A stretch of DNA of 64,000 nt from Duncaniella dubosii (GCF_004803915.1 NZ_CP039396.1:2604001-2668000); one strand, 5' to 3'. Positions 32,923 to 42,525 are shown, numbered from the stretch's first letter. Notes: generated by a model not told the origin, from the sequence alone. Numbers and translations: made by a program.

Positions 32923-34524
32923 CTATTTTTGTGAGAGTTTCCAGCGGTCGGGAAGCAGGTCGCGGTATTTTTCGATCGGGGTGTTTGGCGGCCATGCGGC
33001 ACATCGGTCGATTATGTCGCAGAAGTAGTCGAAGACGTTGACTCCGCAGCGGTGGCAGGTGATCGCAAGAGAGTGGTACAGGGCGGCGGCTTCGGCTCCG
33101 GAGTGGGAGCCGATTGTAAGTCGGCGACGGGTCAGGGATATGTAGCGGTTGATTCGCTCGACTTCGTTGTTGTCGAGTCTGTAGGTGGGTGAGGCAAAGA
33201 TGCGTGGTATCTCGTCCCATTGTTTGAGTGCATGTTCGGTGGCGGCGAGCAGCGGGTCGTCGGGTGGCACGCCGATGCGGTCTTTGACTGCTGTCAGTCT
33301 CATGCGGATTTTCTCGAGCATCACCTTGGAGTATCGTTGTCTCCACTCAAGGTGCTTTCCCGCCGTCCATCCGTCTTTGCCTATGCGGTGCTGATGCTCG
33401 AAGTGGTAAAGGAGTCCGAAGAGCTTTGCTATTTCCTGCGCCTTTGGATTGTCTTTCAGATCGAGAAACTTTCGCTTGATGTGCTGCAGGCATGGCAAGC
33501 GTTTTATCCCGCTCATCCCACCGATTCCGATATGCCGGTATCCCGAGTAATAGTCGCACTGGAAGGCTCCGTTGAAGCCTTTTATGTGTTGCTCGAAGAC
33601 TTCGGCCGAGCGGGAGCCGTCGTCATAGAAGAAGTACACAAGCCCGGTTGTCATGCCGACGAACACCCATATGTAGCCTTTCTTGATCTTTCTTCCCGAA
33701 GGAGTTGCCACCTGCAGCCGCACTTTCTGATAGGTCTCGTCACCGCAGATATAATTGTCCGCGACTATTGCCTGACCCAGCGCCTTGTATAGATTTTCCA
33801 GATGTACCCTTACCTTACTTACGAGCTTCTGTGCGGTGCCTTTGTCAAGGTCGAAGCCGTGGGCACGGAAGTATTCGACAGCATTTTCAAGTGGCATGCA
33901 GTGGAGATAGCGTAGCTCGGCGAGTCCGGCTATGAAGGAAGATGTATACTGCGAGTTAAGCAGCGGTGTGGCGGGTGCGGAACCTTTGTATATTTTCTCG
34001 TCCTGCACGTATTTTCTGACCTTGTAGATAATTTTTTTGAAGCGCATCGGCTCCATGACGTAGCGCACGACATCGCACTCGCCGATAAACGTCGCCGCCT
34101 CGGGATTGAAGTCCGGACTGTCAGGCTCCACTATAATGGTCTCCACCTCACACTCCGGATGCGTCTTCCTTTTGGCGCCGTTGTTGGTACGTTTCTTCTC
34201 TGGCTTCTGCTGTCGAGTTTCGGATGTGGCAGGAGTCGTCACCGGTTTCTTCTGACGCTCCGACGGCGAGCCCTGCAGACGCTGCACTGCCTGACGCGCG
34301 GCTTTCTCTTTGCTCAGTTCCGCACTTTTGCCTTTCATAGCCTCCTCCATTGAGGCCATTTGCTTGCGCAGTTCATCTACAGTCGCCACAAGCTTCTCGT
34401 TGGTCGACTGCAGCTTTTCATTGGATAAAGTAAGCGAGCTGACAGAGGCCAACGCCTCGTCGAGCCGCCCTTGAAGGAACTCGATCTGACGTTGCAGAAA
34501 CTCTATCAACTCGTTCTTTTTCAT
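32923..34524 (-). CDS. tnpC: IS66 family DDE transposase (copy 4)
   Basis: Identical in protein sequence to the copy 1 transposase, on the opposite strand. Confidence 0.93.
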   Translation of the reverse strand: MKKNELIEFLQRQIEFLQGRLDEALASVSSLTLSNEKLQSTNEKLVATVDELRKQMASMEEAMKGKSAELSKEKAARQAVQRLQGSPSERQKKPVTTPATSETRQQKPEKKRTNNGAKRKTHPECEVETIIVEPDSPDFNPEAATFIGECDVVRYVMEPMRFKKIIYKVRKYVQDEKIYKGSAPATPLLNSQYTSSFIAGLAELRYLHCMPLENAVEYFRAHGFDLDKGTAQKLVSKVRVHLENLYKALGQAIVADNYICGDETYQKVRLQVATPSGRKIKKGYIWVFVGMTTGLVYFFYDDGSRSAEVFEQHIKGFNGAFQCDYYSGYRHIGIGGMSGIKRLPCLQHIKRKFLDLKDNPKAQEIAKLFGLLYHFEHQHRIGKDGWTAGKHLEWRQRYSKVMLEKIRMRLTAVKDRIGVPPDDPLLAATEHALKQWDEIPRIFASPTYRLDNNEVERINRYISLTRRRLTIGSHSGAEAAALYHSLAITCHRCGVNVFDYFCDIIDRCAAWPPNTPIEKYRDLLPDRWKLSQK

Positions 34525-34602
34525 GGTGTAAAGTTACAAAAAATATCTGACATTTGCAACTTTCCACGCCATTTATTTATTTGATTAACAAATTATTAAG
34601 CC

Positions 34603-34959
34603 TTATTTTACGGCCATTCTGAAGCGATTTTCGACCATCACCTTCACAGGCGTGAGGCCCCTCATCAGCATATAGAAATCGTCCCATTGGAGCCTGCGCA
34701 CGCCGTCATCGCCCTTTTTGAGCACCTCCCGGAAACGGCCTCGCGACAGTCTTTTTGTGTACATCAAAAATCCGTCGCCATCCCATTTCAACGCCTTCAT
34801 GGTCTTGCGGTCCTTTGAGAAAAACACATACACATCGCCCGATGCCGGAGAATGCCCCTTCCACGACCACACCATCTGGGCCAGACCCCGGATGCCGTAG
34901 CGCATCGATACCGGCTGCCGGCATACCCAGAGCCGCATATCCGCCTCAAGACTCCACAT
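34603..34959 (-). CDS. tnpB: IS66 accessory protein TnpB (copy 4)
   Basis: Identical in protein sequence to the copy 1 TnpB. Confidence 0.85.
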   Translation of the reverse strand: MWSLEADMRLWVCRQPVSMRYGIRGLAQMVWSWKGHSPASGDVYVFFSKDRKTMKALKWDGDGFLMYTKRLSRGRFREVLKKGDDGVRRLQWDDFYMLMRGLTPVKVMVENRFRMAVK

Positions 34960-35362
34960 CACTCCTGCGTGTCATGACATCCACCAGAAGCGCCAGCCCC
35001 TCCGCGCTTATCTCTCCCAGACTCACGCCTCGGCCCCAACCGAGTTCGATGTGCACGTCACGCACGACACTGGTGGCACCGACATCCCGGCTCTCATCCG
35101 CAACCTGAATACCGGGAACCTTAACCTCCCGGAATAACGGCCCGCCACCTTCCCGCGACGAATCCGGTCTCTCCGGCAGACTGCGTTGATAATCGCTTAT
35201 GCTGATTTTGCGGCGCCGAAGCCACTCATAAAGCCGCTGGACGTTGACGCCGGTACCGGCACAGAAACGGTTCAATGCGATATAGCCGTCTGTCTCGCAT
35301 TGATTCTTGTAACGCGTCCATGTCTCTGAATAGACATCGGACAAAGACTTGTTATAACCCAT
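34946..35362 (-). CDS. IS66 accessory protein, TnpA-like (copy 4)
   Basis: Identical in protein sequence to the copy 1 gene at 6712-7128. Confidence 0.8.
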   Translation of the reverse strand: MGYNKSLSDVYSETWTRYKNQCETDGYIALNRFCAGTGVNVQRLYEWLRRRKISISDYQRSLPERPDSSREGGGPLFREVKVPGIQVADESRDVGATSVVRDVHIELGWGRGVSLGEISAEGLALLVDVMTRRSDVES

Positions 35363-35510
35363 GATTCTTTTTGTCGACAAAGATACAACTCTCTTTCGGA
35401 GTTCGTCAATATGCTATCGCGGATGGTTGTACATTTGATGCCGATTTGTAAGGAATGAATTGCATCGGGGTGTGGATAAGCCATACAACTCAACGACGGA
35501 TTAAAAAAAA

Positions 35511-35569
35511 GTCAACCCCGGCAATCACTGCCGGGGTTGACTTTCCTTGATTATATGATAAAGCTGTTT
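35511..35569 (-). terminator. Strong terminator with conserved tail motif, copy c
   Basis: GTCAACCCCGGCA (35511-35523) pairs with TGCCGGGGTTGAC (35529-35541). On the minus strand it is followed by eight T (35503-35510). ATATGATAAAGCTGTTT at 35553-35569 differs by one base from the tail motif at 23093 and 23819. Confidence 0.8.
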
Positions 35570-35575
35570 GTTGTC

Positions 35576-37669
35576 TTATTTCATTATGGCTGAATTTCCT
35601 GCGCCCATTGTCTGCACTTCATCTCCGCGACGCACCTTCTTGCCAAAGCCGAATATATAGCTTGCCGTAAGGCTTACAAACTGATGACTGGAAGCCCCGT
35701 ATTCTGTCGTGTACTGGTCAAACCATTTGCTTTCGAGCCTTGATGTCTCGGAGATCCAATTGCGACGGAAAATGTTGACAGCAGCTGCTGTGAAATTCCA
35801 TGAACCGTTGCTCCATCCGACTTTCAGTTGGTAACTGGTTTTGCGCTTTACAGAAGTCGCCGTAAGGCTTTGTGATACCAACTCCCTGAAAGCAGGTGAA
35901 TAATACGCCGAGACATAGAATTTGCCGATATAATAAGTAGCGTTAAGTGAAAGCGACAGATAACTGTTCGTATCGGCATATATTCCGGATATTTTCTCAA
36001 ACCACATCTGCGGAGTGGCTCGAAGTACCAGTGAGCGGTTCAGCAGTTTGGCTGTTAATGACGTTCCGAAATAGAAATTCTGATAATATCCGTCATTTTC
36101 CAAAGTGCGAATCATCAGACCGTCTGGACCATCAGGCGTGAAAACAGGCACTATGCGGTTGAAATCTCTACTCCAGCCTGTAAATGCCGACAATGAAAAC
36201 TTATTGTTGGGTAGCCAAGTGTAATCAAGAGTGACCTTACTTACTTTCACATTTTTCAGATGAAGGTTACCAGTCTTATACAGCAGTTCATTCTCCTGGA
36301 TTATGTCAGGCGTTTTTTCAGATGCCTCAACGGGGCGTATGTTCAGCATAGCCGAGAGACTGATCTGATTTTTCTGATTAAAAGCATACTGGGAGTTGAG
36401 ATTGACCAGTGGGATTAGGCTATTTGTGCGTACTCCGCTGATTTTGTTCGACTCTCCGGCAAAACCTACCGATAATTGACTGTAAAGGCAGTCTTTGGCA
36501 AAAGTGTATCCGACAATGCCGCCATAAGCGAACTGGTTGAATTCCGGTGTGGCCACAGTATTACCTGTGTATTTCACTCGATTATTATAATAAATGCCCA
36601 ATATGTTAACGTCAAGAGTGTGGTATCTGTCAAAAGACTTGTTAAGCTGTATCTGCAATTCACCGGTTACTGCATCCTCTGTTGCGTCAGTTCTAATATC
36701 AGTATTGTCTGAGGCATATCTGCGGTCTGACTCAGTGTGCTGATAGAAGAATGAAGGTATGGCATTTAGCTTGAATCCTTTGCCTAAGTCAAAGTAATAA
36801 TTACCTCTCCACCGAGGATAGAGATATGTCGAGTTTAACGAGTTTGTGTAGTCGCTGTTGCTAAACGCATCTGAAGAAAACACCAGTTTACCGTTATAAG
36901 AACTGTTGGGGGTGTTTAGTGCAGTGAAAAAGAAACTGTTGGAGATTACAGCCTTGTCAGATGTGTATTTGGCTCGGAACGAGGCTCCGAATTGATTTTG
37001 CTGAAAGCGGCTGCCTTCAAGTAGATTACTGCGGGTTATTTCATTGATTTCGCCATTATTATCGGGAAATCGGAACACCTGTGTTTGCTCATTCCCCGTG
37101 TGATGACGGTCGGTGTATTTATCGTTCACGCTTATGTCGTATGTCATGCGCTTGTATGACATCTTTGCGTAAGCAACGCCACTGCCGGAACCTGCCATTA
37201 TGTTGCCGGTACCGGATACCTTGGCATATCCTCCGTAATTATAATGCTTCAATGTGATGTTTATCACATATTTGGCATGGTTGAAACGCGGATCGGTTGG
37301 AAAAACAAAATATTCCACTTTTTTGACGTCCTCCGGGCGTAAAGCATCTTTTTCCTCTTGCGTAGCCGGCTCCATGTCAATATAAATTGACACTTCGTCA
37401 CCGCTTGGTGTCGTCACTGTGCCTCCAATCGGATTTACGTTTATCTGAGGTATAGCCATACTGCTAAGAAGATCTATTGCATTCTGTGCAGTACGCTTGC
37501 TGTTCCTGTCAGGATAATAGGTAGTGACATTGGAAGAGGTACGCTGCATCTGAGCCTCAACCACAACTTCGTTAAGTTCCAGTGCCTTCACGCTGTCAGG
37601 AGTTTCTGTCTGTGCAAATGCACACAAAGCACAGAACAGAGTGATAATGAAAATGAATATTGGTCTCAT
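35576..37669 (-). CDS. Outer-membrane beta-barrel receptor protein (TonB-dependent-like)
   Basis: The 697-residue protein has a signal peptide (FIFIITLFCALCAFAQ), a plug-like segment (VKALELNEVVVEAQ to about residue 145, including AIDLLSSMAIPQINVNP) and a long barrel. It ends in an aromatic-rich strand region (SLTASYIFGFGKKVRRG) and a polar tail. It lacks the N-terminal carboxypeptidase-regulatory domain. It is the third gene of a row with two small membrane proteins from a promoter at 38158-38188 and has a strong terminator. Substrate unknown; complete, unlike the paralogue at 24191-26495. Confidence 0.78.
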   Translation of the reverse strand: MRPIFIFIITLFCALCAFAQTETPDSVKALELNEVVVEAQMQRTSSNVTTYYPDRNSKRTAQNAIDLLSSMAIPQINVNPIGGTVTTPSGDEVSIYIDMEPATQEEKDALRPEDVKKVEYFVFPTDPRFNHAKYVINITLKHYNYGGYAKVSGTGNIMAGSGSGVAYAKMSYKRMTYDISVNDKYTDRHHTGNEQTQVFRFPDNNGEINEITRSNLLEGSRFQQNQFGASFRAKYTSDKAVISNSFFFTALNTPNSSYNGKLVFSSDAFSNSDYTNSLNSTYLYPRWRGNYYFDLGKGFKLNAIPSFFYQHTESDRRYASDNTDIRTDATEDAVTGELQIQLNKSFDRYHTLDVNILGIYYNNRVKYTGNTVATPEFNQFAYGGIVGYTFAKDCLYSQLSVGFAGESNKISGVRTNSLIPLVNLNSQYAFNQKNQISLSAMLNIRPVEASEKTPDIIQENELLYKTGNLHLKNVKVSKVTLDYTWLPNNKFSLSAFTGWSRDFNRIVPVFTPDGPDGLMIRTLENDGYYQNFYFGTSLTAKLLNRSLVLRATPQMWFEKISGIYADTNSYLSLSLNATYYIGKFYVSAYYSPAFRELVSQSLTATSVKRKTSYQLKVGWSNGSWNFTAAAVNIFRRNWISETSRLESKWFDQYTTEYGASSHQFVSLTASYIFGFGKKVRRGDEVQTMGAGNSAIMK

Positions 37670-37687
37670 ATTTATAGCGTTTTGTGA

Positions 37688-37849
37688 TTATAGATTCTTA
37701 TATTTTTGCCCATATCGTATGTATGCTATCAAGGACAGTGTTCCGATTGCAACAAGATACCAGACGATAATCGGAGGACGTTTTCCGATACAGATAAACA
37801 GACTTGCAAGAAAACAGCCGGTTGCGATATTTAATGAGTACCTTTTCAT
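37688..37849 (-). CDS. Small membrane protein (53 residues)
   Basis: MKRYSLNIATGCFLASLF begins a 53-residue protein with two hydrophobic segments (about 9-24 and 28-42) and a basic C-terminus. Its ATG shares one base with the preceding stop (TGATG), a coupled arrangement, and it lies 18 bases upstream of the receptor start. It is short but composition, coupling and spacing support it. No family recognised. Confidence 0.6.
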   Translation of the reverse strand: MKRYSLNIATGCFLASLFICIGKRPPIIVWYLVAIGTLSLIAYIRYGQKYKNL

Positions 37850-38133
37850 CAGTTTTCCCGGCAGATTTGGATAACATATTTTTCGGGCACATCGGGATAC
37901 TCCGATTTATAGTCTGCAACCATGCGCGAAAAGATTCGAGGAAAACGGTATCCGGTAAAGAACACAATTATACCACATATTGCCGACAGAACTGCATTGA
38001 AAGGAGAGATAAGGTCGTAGTAGATGTAGCTCATTCCGTTTCCTTCAATCCATGCTGTCAGAACGAGCAAAACTGTAAGTAGTACCATATATCCCACAGT
38101 TGCGGTAAGTCCGTATTTGAACGATTGCATCAT
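37849..38133 (-). CDS. Membrane protein upstream of the outer-membrane receptor
   Basis: The 94-residue protein (MMQSFKYGLTATVGYM) has two strong transmembrane segments, YMVLLTVLLVLTAWI and LSAICGIIVFFTGYRF, and a soluble tail. The ATG at 38133 lies 25 bases below a good -7 box; the longer frame from 38172 would start upstream of the promoter. It is the first gene of the receptor row. The family is not recognised; two-span proteins of this kind occur beside Bacteroidota regulators. Confidence 0.6.
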   Translation of the reverse strand: MMQSFKYGLTATVGYMVLLTVLLVLTAWIEGNGMSYIYYDLISPFNAVLSAICGIIVFFTGYRFPRIFSRMVADYKSEYPDVPEKYVIQICREN

Positions 38134-38157
38134 ACTATTTGGTTTTGATTTACGATG

Positions 38158-38188
38158 CAAAATTACGTCCAATCAGCCTGACTACAAA
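38158..38188 (-). promoter_or_regulatory. Promoter of the membrane protein / receptor row
   Basis: On the minus strand TTTG (38185-38188) and TAATTTTG (38158-38165) are spaced by 19 bases, a full match to the Bacteroidota -33/-7 consensus. Confidence 0.8.
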
Positions 38189-38191
38189 CTA

Positions 38192-38223
38192 CAACACCTT
38201 ACATCGGTCGATGTAAGGTGTTG
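38192..38223 (-). terminator. Perfect 14-bp hairpin between the TPR regulator and the receptor row
   Basis: CAACACCTTACATC (38192-38205) pairs with GATGTAAGGTGTTG (38210-38223) with a 4-base loop, just upstream of the receptor-row promoter and 54 bases after the regulator's stop. It may end the regulator transcript or serve as an operator. Confidence 0.55.
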
Positions 38224-38276
38224 ATATTCAGATATGCCCAAAAATAAAATCTAACATTGCCTAACAAGACTCCGCA

Positions 38277-38749
38277 TCAGGCGAAATATTTGAGGTATTC
38301 CTCTTTGCGAGGTGTCTCGCTCTTCGAAATTATGGATTTCAGGCGGGATTTATAAACATAGATATTGCGAAGGTCAGTGCCGATGAATATGCTTATCGAC
38401 GGCAGTGAAAATCCACAGAAAAGATAAAGCGCGAGGCGATATTGCGAGGCCGACAATTTGGGGTAGTCAGCTTTGAAATGTTCCATCAGTCCGTTTTTGT
38501 ATCCGTTGACCACATCTGTCAGCTCCTGCGTGGCGGTATCGGAACTGAAATCGTTGAGAGAGTTTTTGACATCGGCATATATACGTTTCTGTTCCTGTCC
38601 GGTCTCCCTACATTCAAAATATGACGAGGCAAGTCCGTCAAGCAGCCTGAATCGCGTTCGGAACAGACTTTCAATCTTGCCCGACATTTCTTCCTGCTGT
38701 TTATTCTTTTCAAAAAGATCGTTCTGTAAATTCTGAATTTTGAGCAGGT
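38277..38749 (-). pseudogene. Membrane TPR regulator, C-terminal part (split by IS66 copy 5)
   Basis: This codes the last 157 residues of the regulator: a helical linker (EKNKQQEEMSGKIESLF) and a terminal LuxR-like DNA-binding region (LSASQYRLALYLFCGFSLPSISIFI and DLRNIYVYKSRLKSII). Joined to 41320-42525 with one 8-bp repeat removed, the gene is 1671 bases (556 residues), in frame through NDLLKIQNLQND. The DNA-binding part is now separated from the sensor part. Confidence 0.8.
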
Positions 38750-38819
38750 GTACAACCATCCGCGATAGCATATTGACGAACTCCGAAAGAGAGTTGTATC
38801 TTTGTCGACAAAAAGAATC

Positions 38820-39236
38820 ATGGGTTATAACAAGTCTTTGTCCGATGTCTATTCAGAGACATGGACGCGTTACAAGAATCAATGCGAGACAGACGGCTAT
38901 ATCGCATTGAACCGTTTCTGTGCCGGTACCGGCGTCAACGTCCAGCGGCTTTATGAGTGGCTTCGGCGCCGCAAAATCAGCATAAGCGATTATCAACGCA
39001 GTCTGCCGGAGAGACCGGATTCGTCGCGGGAAGGTGGCGGGCCGTTATTCCGGGAGGTTAAGGTTCCCGGTATTCAGGTTGCGGATGAGAGCCGGGATGT
39101 CGGTGCCACCAGTGTCGTGCGTGACGTGCACATCGAACTCGGTTGGGGCCGAGGCGTGAGTCTGGGAGAGATAAGCGCGGAGGGGCTGGCGCTTCTGGTG
39201 GATGTCATGACACGCAGGAGTGATGTGGAGTCTTGA
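38820..39236 (+). CDS. IS66 accessory protein, TnpA-like (copy 5)
   Basis: Identical in protein sequence to the copy 1 gene at 6712-7128. Confidence 0.8.
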   Translation: MGYNKSLSDVYSETWTRYKNQCETDGYIALNRFCAGTGVNVQRLYEWLRRRKISISDYQRSLPERPDSSREGGGPLFREVKVPGIQVADESRDVGATSVVRDVHIELGWGRGVSLGEISAEGLALLVDVMTRRSDVES

Positions 39237-39579
39237 GGCGGATATGCGGCTCTGGGTATGCCGGCAGCCGGTATCGATGCGCTACGGCATCCGGGGTCTG
39301 GCCCAGATGGTGTGGTCGTGGAAGGGGCATTCTCCGGCATCGGGCGATGTGTATGTGTTTTTCTCAAAGGACCGCAAGACCATGAAGGCGTTGAAATGGG
39401 ATGGCGACGGATTTTTGATGTACACAAAAAGACTGTCGCGAGGCCGTTTCCGGGAGGTGCTCAAAAAGGGCGATGACGGCGTGCGCAGGCTCCAATGGGA
39501 CGATTTCTATATGCTGATGAGGGGCCTCACGCCTGTGAAGGTGATGGTCGAAAATCGCTTCAGAATGGCCGTAAAATAA
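39223..39579 (+). CDS. tnpB: IS66 accessory protein TnpB (copy 5)
   Basis: Identical in protein sequence to the copy 1 TnpB. Confidence 0.85.
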   Translation: MWSLEADMRLWVCRQPVSMRYGIRGLAQMVWSWKGHSPASGDVYVFFSKDRKTMKALKWDGDGFLMYTKRLSRGRFREVLKKGDDGVRRLQWDDFYMLMRGLTPVKVMVENRFRMAVK

Positions 39580-39657
39580 GGCTTAATAATTTGTTAATCA
39601 AATAAATAAATGGCGTGGAAAGTTGCAAATGTCAGATATTTTTTGTAACTTTACACC

Positions 39658-41259
39658 ATGAAAAAGAACGAGTTGATAGAGTTTCTGCAACGTCAGATCG
39701 AGTTCCTTCAAGGGCGGCTCGACGAGGCGTTGGCCTCTGTCAGCTCGCTTACTTTATCCAATGAAAAGCTGCAGTCGACCAACGAGAAGCTTGTGGCGAC
39801 TGTAGATGAACTGCGCAAGCAAATGGCCTCAATGGAGGAGGCTATGAAAGGCAAAAGTGCGGAACTGAGCAAAGAGAAAGCCGCGCGTCAGGCAGTGCAG
39901 CGTCTGCAGGGCTCGCCGTCGGAGCGTCAGAAGAAACCGGTGACGACTCCTGCCACATCCGAAACTCGACAGCAGAAGCCAGAGAAGAAACGTACCAACA
40001 ACGGCGCCAAAAGGAAGACGCATCCGGAGTGTGAGGTGGAGACCATTATAGTGGAGCCTGACAGTCCGGACTTCAATCCCGAGGCGGCGACGTTTATCGG
40101 CGAGTGCGATGTCGTGCGCTACGTCATGGAGCCGATGCGCTTCAAAAAAATTATCTACAAGGTCAGAAAATACGTGCAGGACGAGAAAATATACAAAGGT
40201 TCCGCACCCGCCACACCGCTGCTTAACTCGCAGTATACATCTTCCTTCATAGCCGGACTCGCCGAGCTACGCTATCTCCACTGCATGCCACTTGAAAATG
40301 CTGTCGAATACTTCCGTGCCCACGGCTTCGACCTTGACAAAGGCACCGCACAGAAGCTCGTAAGTAAGGTAAGGGTACATCTGGAAAATCTATACAAGGC
40401 GCTGGGTCAGGCAATAGTCGCGGACAATTATATCTGCGGTGACGAGACCTATCAGAAAGTGCGGCTGCAGGTGGCAACTCCTTCGGGAAGAAAGATCAAG
40501 AAAGGCTACATATGGGTGTTCGTCGGCATGACAACCGGGCTTGTGTACTTCTTCTATGACGACGGCTCCCGCTCGGCCGAAGTCTTCGAGCAACACATAA
40601 AAGGCTTCAACGGAGCCTTCCAGTGCGACTATTACTCGGGATACCGGCATATCGGAATCGGTGGGATGAGCGGGATAAAACGCTTGCCATGCCTGCAGCA
40701 CATCAAGCGAAAGTTTCTCGATCTGAAAGACAATCCAAAGGCGCAGGAAATAGCAAAGCTCTTCGGACTCCTTTACCACTTCGAGCATCAGCACCGCATA
40801 GGCAAAGACGGATGGACGGCGGGAAAGCACCTTGAGTGGAGACAACGATACTCCAAGGTGATGCTCGAGAAAATCCGCATGAGACTGACAGCAGTCAAAG
40901 ACCGCATCGGCGTGCCACCCGACGACCCGCTGCTCGCCGCCACCGAACATGCACTCAAACAATGGGACGAGATACCACGCATCTTTGCCTCACCCACCTA
41001 CAGACTCGACAACAACGAAGTCGAGCGAATCAACCGCTACATATCCCTGACCCGTCGCCGACTTACAATCGGCTCCCACTCCGGAGCCGAAGCCGCCGCC
41101 CTGTACCACTCTCTTGCGATCACCTGCCACCGCTGCGGAGTCAACGTCTTCGACTACTTCTGCGACATAATCGACCGATGTGCCGCATGGCCGCCAAACA
41201 CCCCGATCGAAAAATACCGCGACCTGCTTCCCGACCGCTGGAAACTCTCACAAAAATAG
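39658..41259 (+). CDS. tnpC: IS66 family DDE transposase (copy 5)
   Basis: Identical in protein sequence to the copy 1 transposase (Ser at residue 136). Confidence 0.93.
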   Translation: MKKNELIEFLQRQIEFLQGRLDEALASVSSLTLSNEKLQSTNEKLVATVDELRKQMASMEEAMKGKSAELSKEKAARQAVQRLQGSPSERQKKPVTTPATSETRQQKPEKKRTNNGAKRKTHPECEVETIIVEPDSPDFNPEAATFIGECDVVRYVMEPMRFKKIIYKVRKYVQDEKIYKGSAPATPLLNSQYTSSFIAGLAELRYLHCMPLENAVEYFRAHGFDLDKGTAQKLVSKVRVHLENLYKALGQAIVADNYICGDETYQKVRLQVATPSGRKIKKGYIWVFVGMTTGLVYFFYDDGSRSAEVFEQHIKGFNGAFQCDYYSGYRHIGIGGMSGIKRLPCLQHIKRKFLDLKDNPKAQEIAKLFGLLYHFEHQHRIGKDGWTAGKHLEWRQRYSKVMLEKIRMRLTAVKDRIGVPPDDPLLAATEHALKQWDEIPRIFASPTYRLDNNEVERINRYISLTRRRLTIGSHSGAEAAALYHSLAITCHRCGVNVFDYFCDIIDRCAAWPPNTPIEKYRDLLPDRWKLSQK

Positions 41260-41319
41260 CCGCCCAAAACCTGGACGGCTATTTTTTTAAGCTATACCTG
41301 CTGTCGCGGACGGTTGTAC

Positions 41320-42525
41320 GAGCAGGTCGTTGGTATGCTCTATTTTCATCTTTTTGACATACAGAGAGTAAGCCAATATAACAATACACAGAAGCATCAC
41401 TATGCCGATGCTGCCCCAAACTACTTGACTCCTTCGTCTCTCGTCCTCTTGTGCTTTAAGCTCTAATTCGTGCTTTTCCTCTATAGACTTTGATTTTTGC
41501 TCAAACTTCGCAGAATTAATTGCATCCTGTCTATGGCTAAAATCCCAGTAACTGGATAATGCGCCTTCAAAGTCTTTTAGGTCTCTTAAAACGGTTACAG
41601 ATATTGACAGATATCTCAGTGTGTCGAATTTTTCCCCACTTTCAAATACCGAATCGAGGTAATTCTTTGCCTTTTCATTATTTCCAAATCTATGGTATGC
41701 CAATGCAAGGATTAGCCTCAAATTTGGACTGTTGTTAGTTCCTGGGGGTTGTTTACTGAGAATTTCTGCTAATACTTTCTTTGACCCATGTCGTGCCGCA
41801 TATAACAATTTATACTTGTTTAACGATTGTTGCTGGTTTTTATCGAGATTATTAAAGGTATTGCAAAGACTCAGTATGCTGTCAGCAAGCGATTTGTCAT
41901 TCAATAGATTTGCGCCATTTAGAGCATTCAGCAAACAATCAAGCTCATAATAGTCGTATGAGTATTTCTTATAGATCTTTGCCGCTCTTAGATGATTTCT
42001 CGTATATGCTTCAAAATCATAAAAGTCGTTATATAAGCCGGCTTGAGCAACAAGAGCACGAGCTATACACAATGAATCTCTTACTCCGACTGTGTTGTCA
42101 AGGGCCTTTGCAAAAGTACTAAGGGCGTTGTCTTTATCCTGACGATTGTCAAATATACGACCTTGATAATAATAAGTCCTTAATTTCTCATCGGGCGTAC
42201 CATTGTCAAGATAATAGTCAATTGCCGGCTGAAGGACATCAAAAGTCGTGGTGTCTATATAGTTCTTGTCAAGGGCCATCGACATAAGCAAGGCGTAACG
42301 AGCCTTCTCTTTCTTGGTTGAAAGAGTTTCTTTGTCAATACCATTCAACAGCATATAGGCTGAATCAGGATGCTGCTCCATAATCTCCTCCGCCTTGGTC
42401 AACTGACGGTCTATTTCCGGATTGCTACCACACGACACAGCCACGCTTGCCACGATAAACGCAACAAGCATAAGTAATAGAGGGCGCTTATAAATCTGTT
42501 TGCCGACAACCATATTCAGAGTCAA
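41320..42525 (-). pseudogene. Membrane TPR regulator, N-terminal part (split by IS66 copy 5)
   Basis: The product begins with a lipoprotein-type signal (LMLVAFIVASVAVSCGSN, Cys as lipid anchor) and a row of tetratricopeptide-like helices (about residues 35-330, e.g. LRTYYYQGRIFDNRQDKDNALSTFAKAL region). A coiled coil and a transmembrane segment follow (VVWGSIGIVMLLCIVILAYSLYV region, about 370-392). The C-terminal DNA-binding domain lies across the IS at 38277-38749. The family senses signals outside the cytoplasmic membrane and regulates genes; its likely target is the adjacent receptor row. ATG 42525 or 42513 is the start. Confidence 0.8.

Larger units (their letters stand above)
32863..35432 (-). 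mobile_element. IS66-family insertion sequence, copy 4 (2570 bp, inverted, no target duplication)
   Basis: Length and both termini match the other copies, but in opposite orientation. The flanking 8-mers differ: GTTACCTA at 32855-32862 and ATTTGATG at 35433-35440. All other copies here have perfect duplications. The simplest reading is recombination between two IS copies with loss of the DNA between them. Confidence 0.93.
38750..41319 (+). mobile_element. IS66-family insertion sequence, copy 5 (2570 bp)
   Basis: Flanked by the 8-bp duplication GAGCAGGT at 38742-38749 and 41320-41327. Inserted in the TPR regulator, opposite to its direction. Confidence 0.95.

Noticed and set aside
6642-41319. 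IS copies as a compound transposon
   Set aside because: Each copy except number 4 has its own target duplication, so they moved singly.
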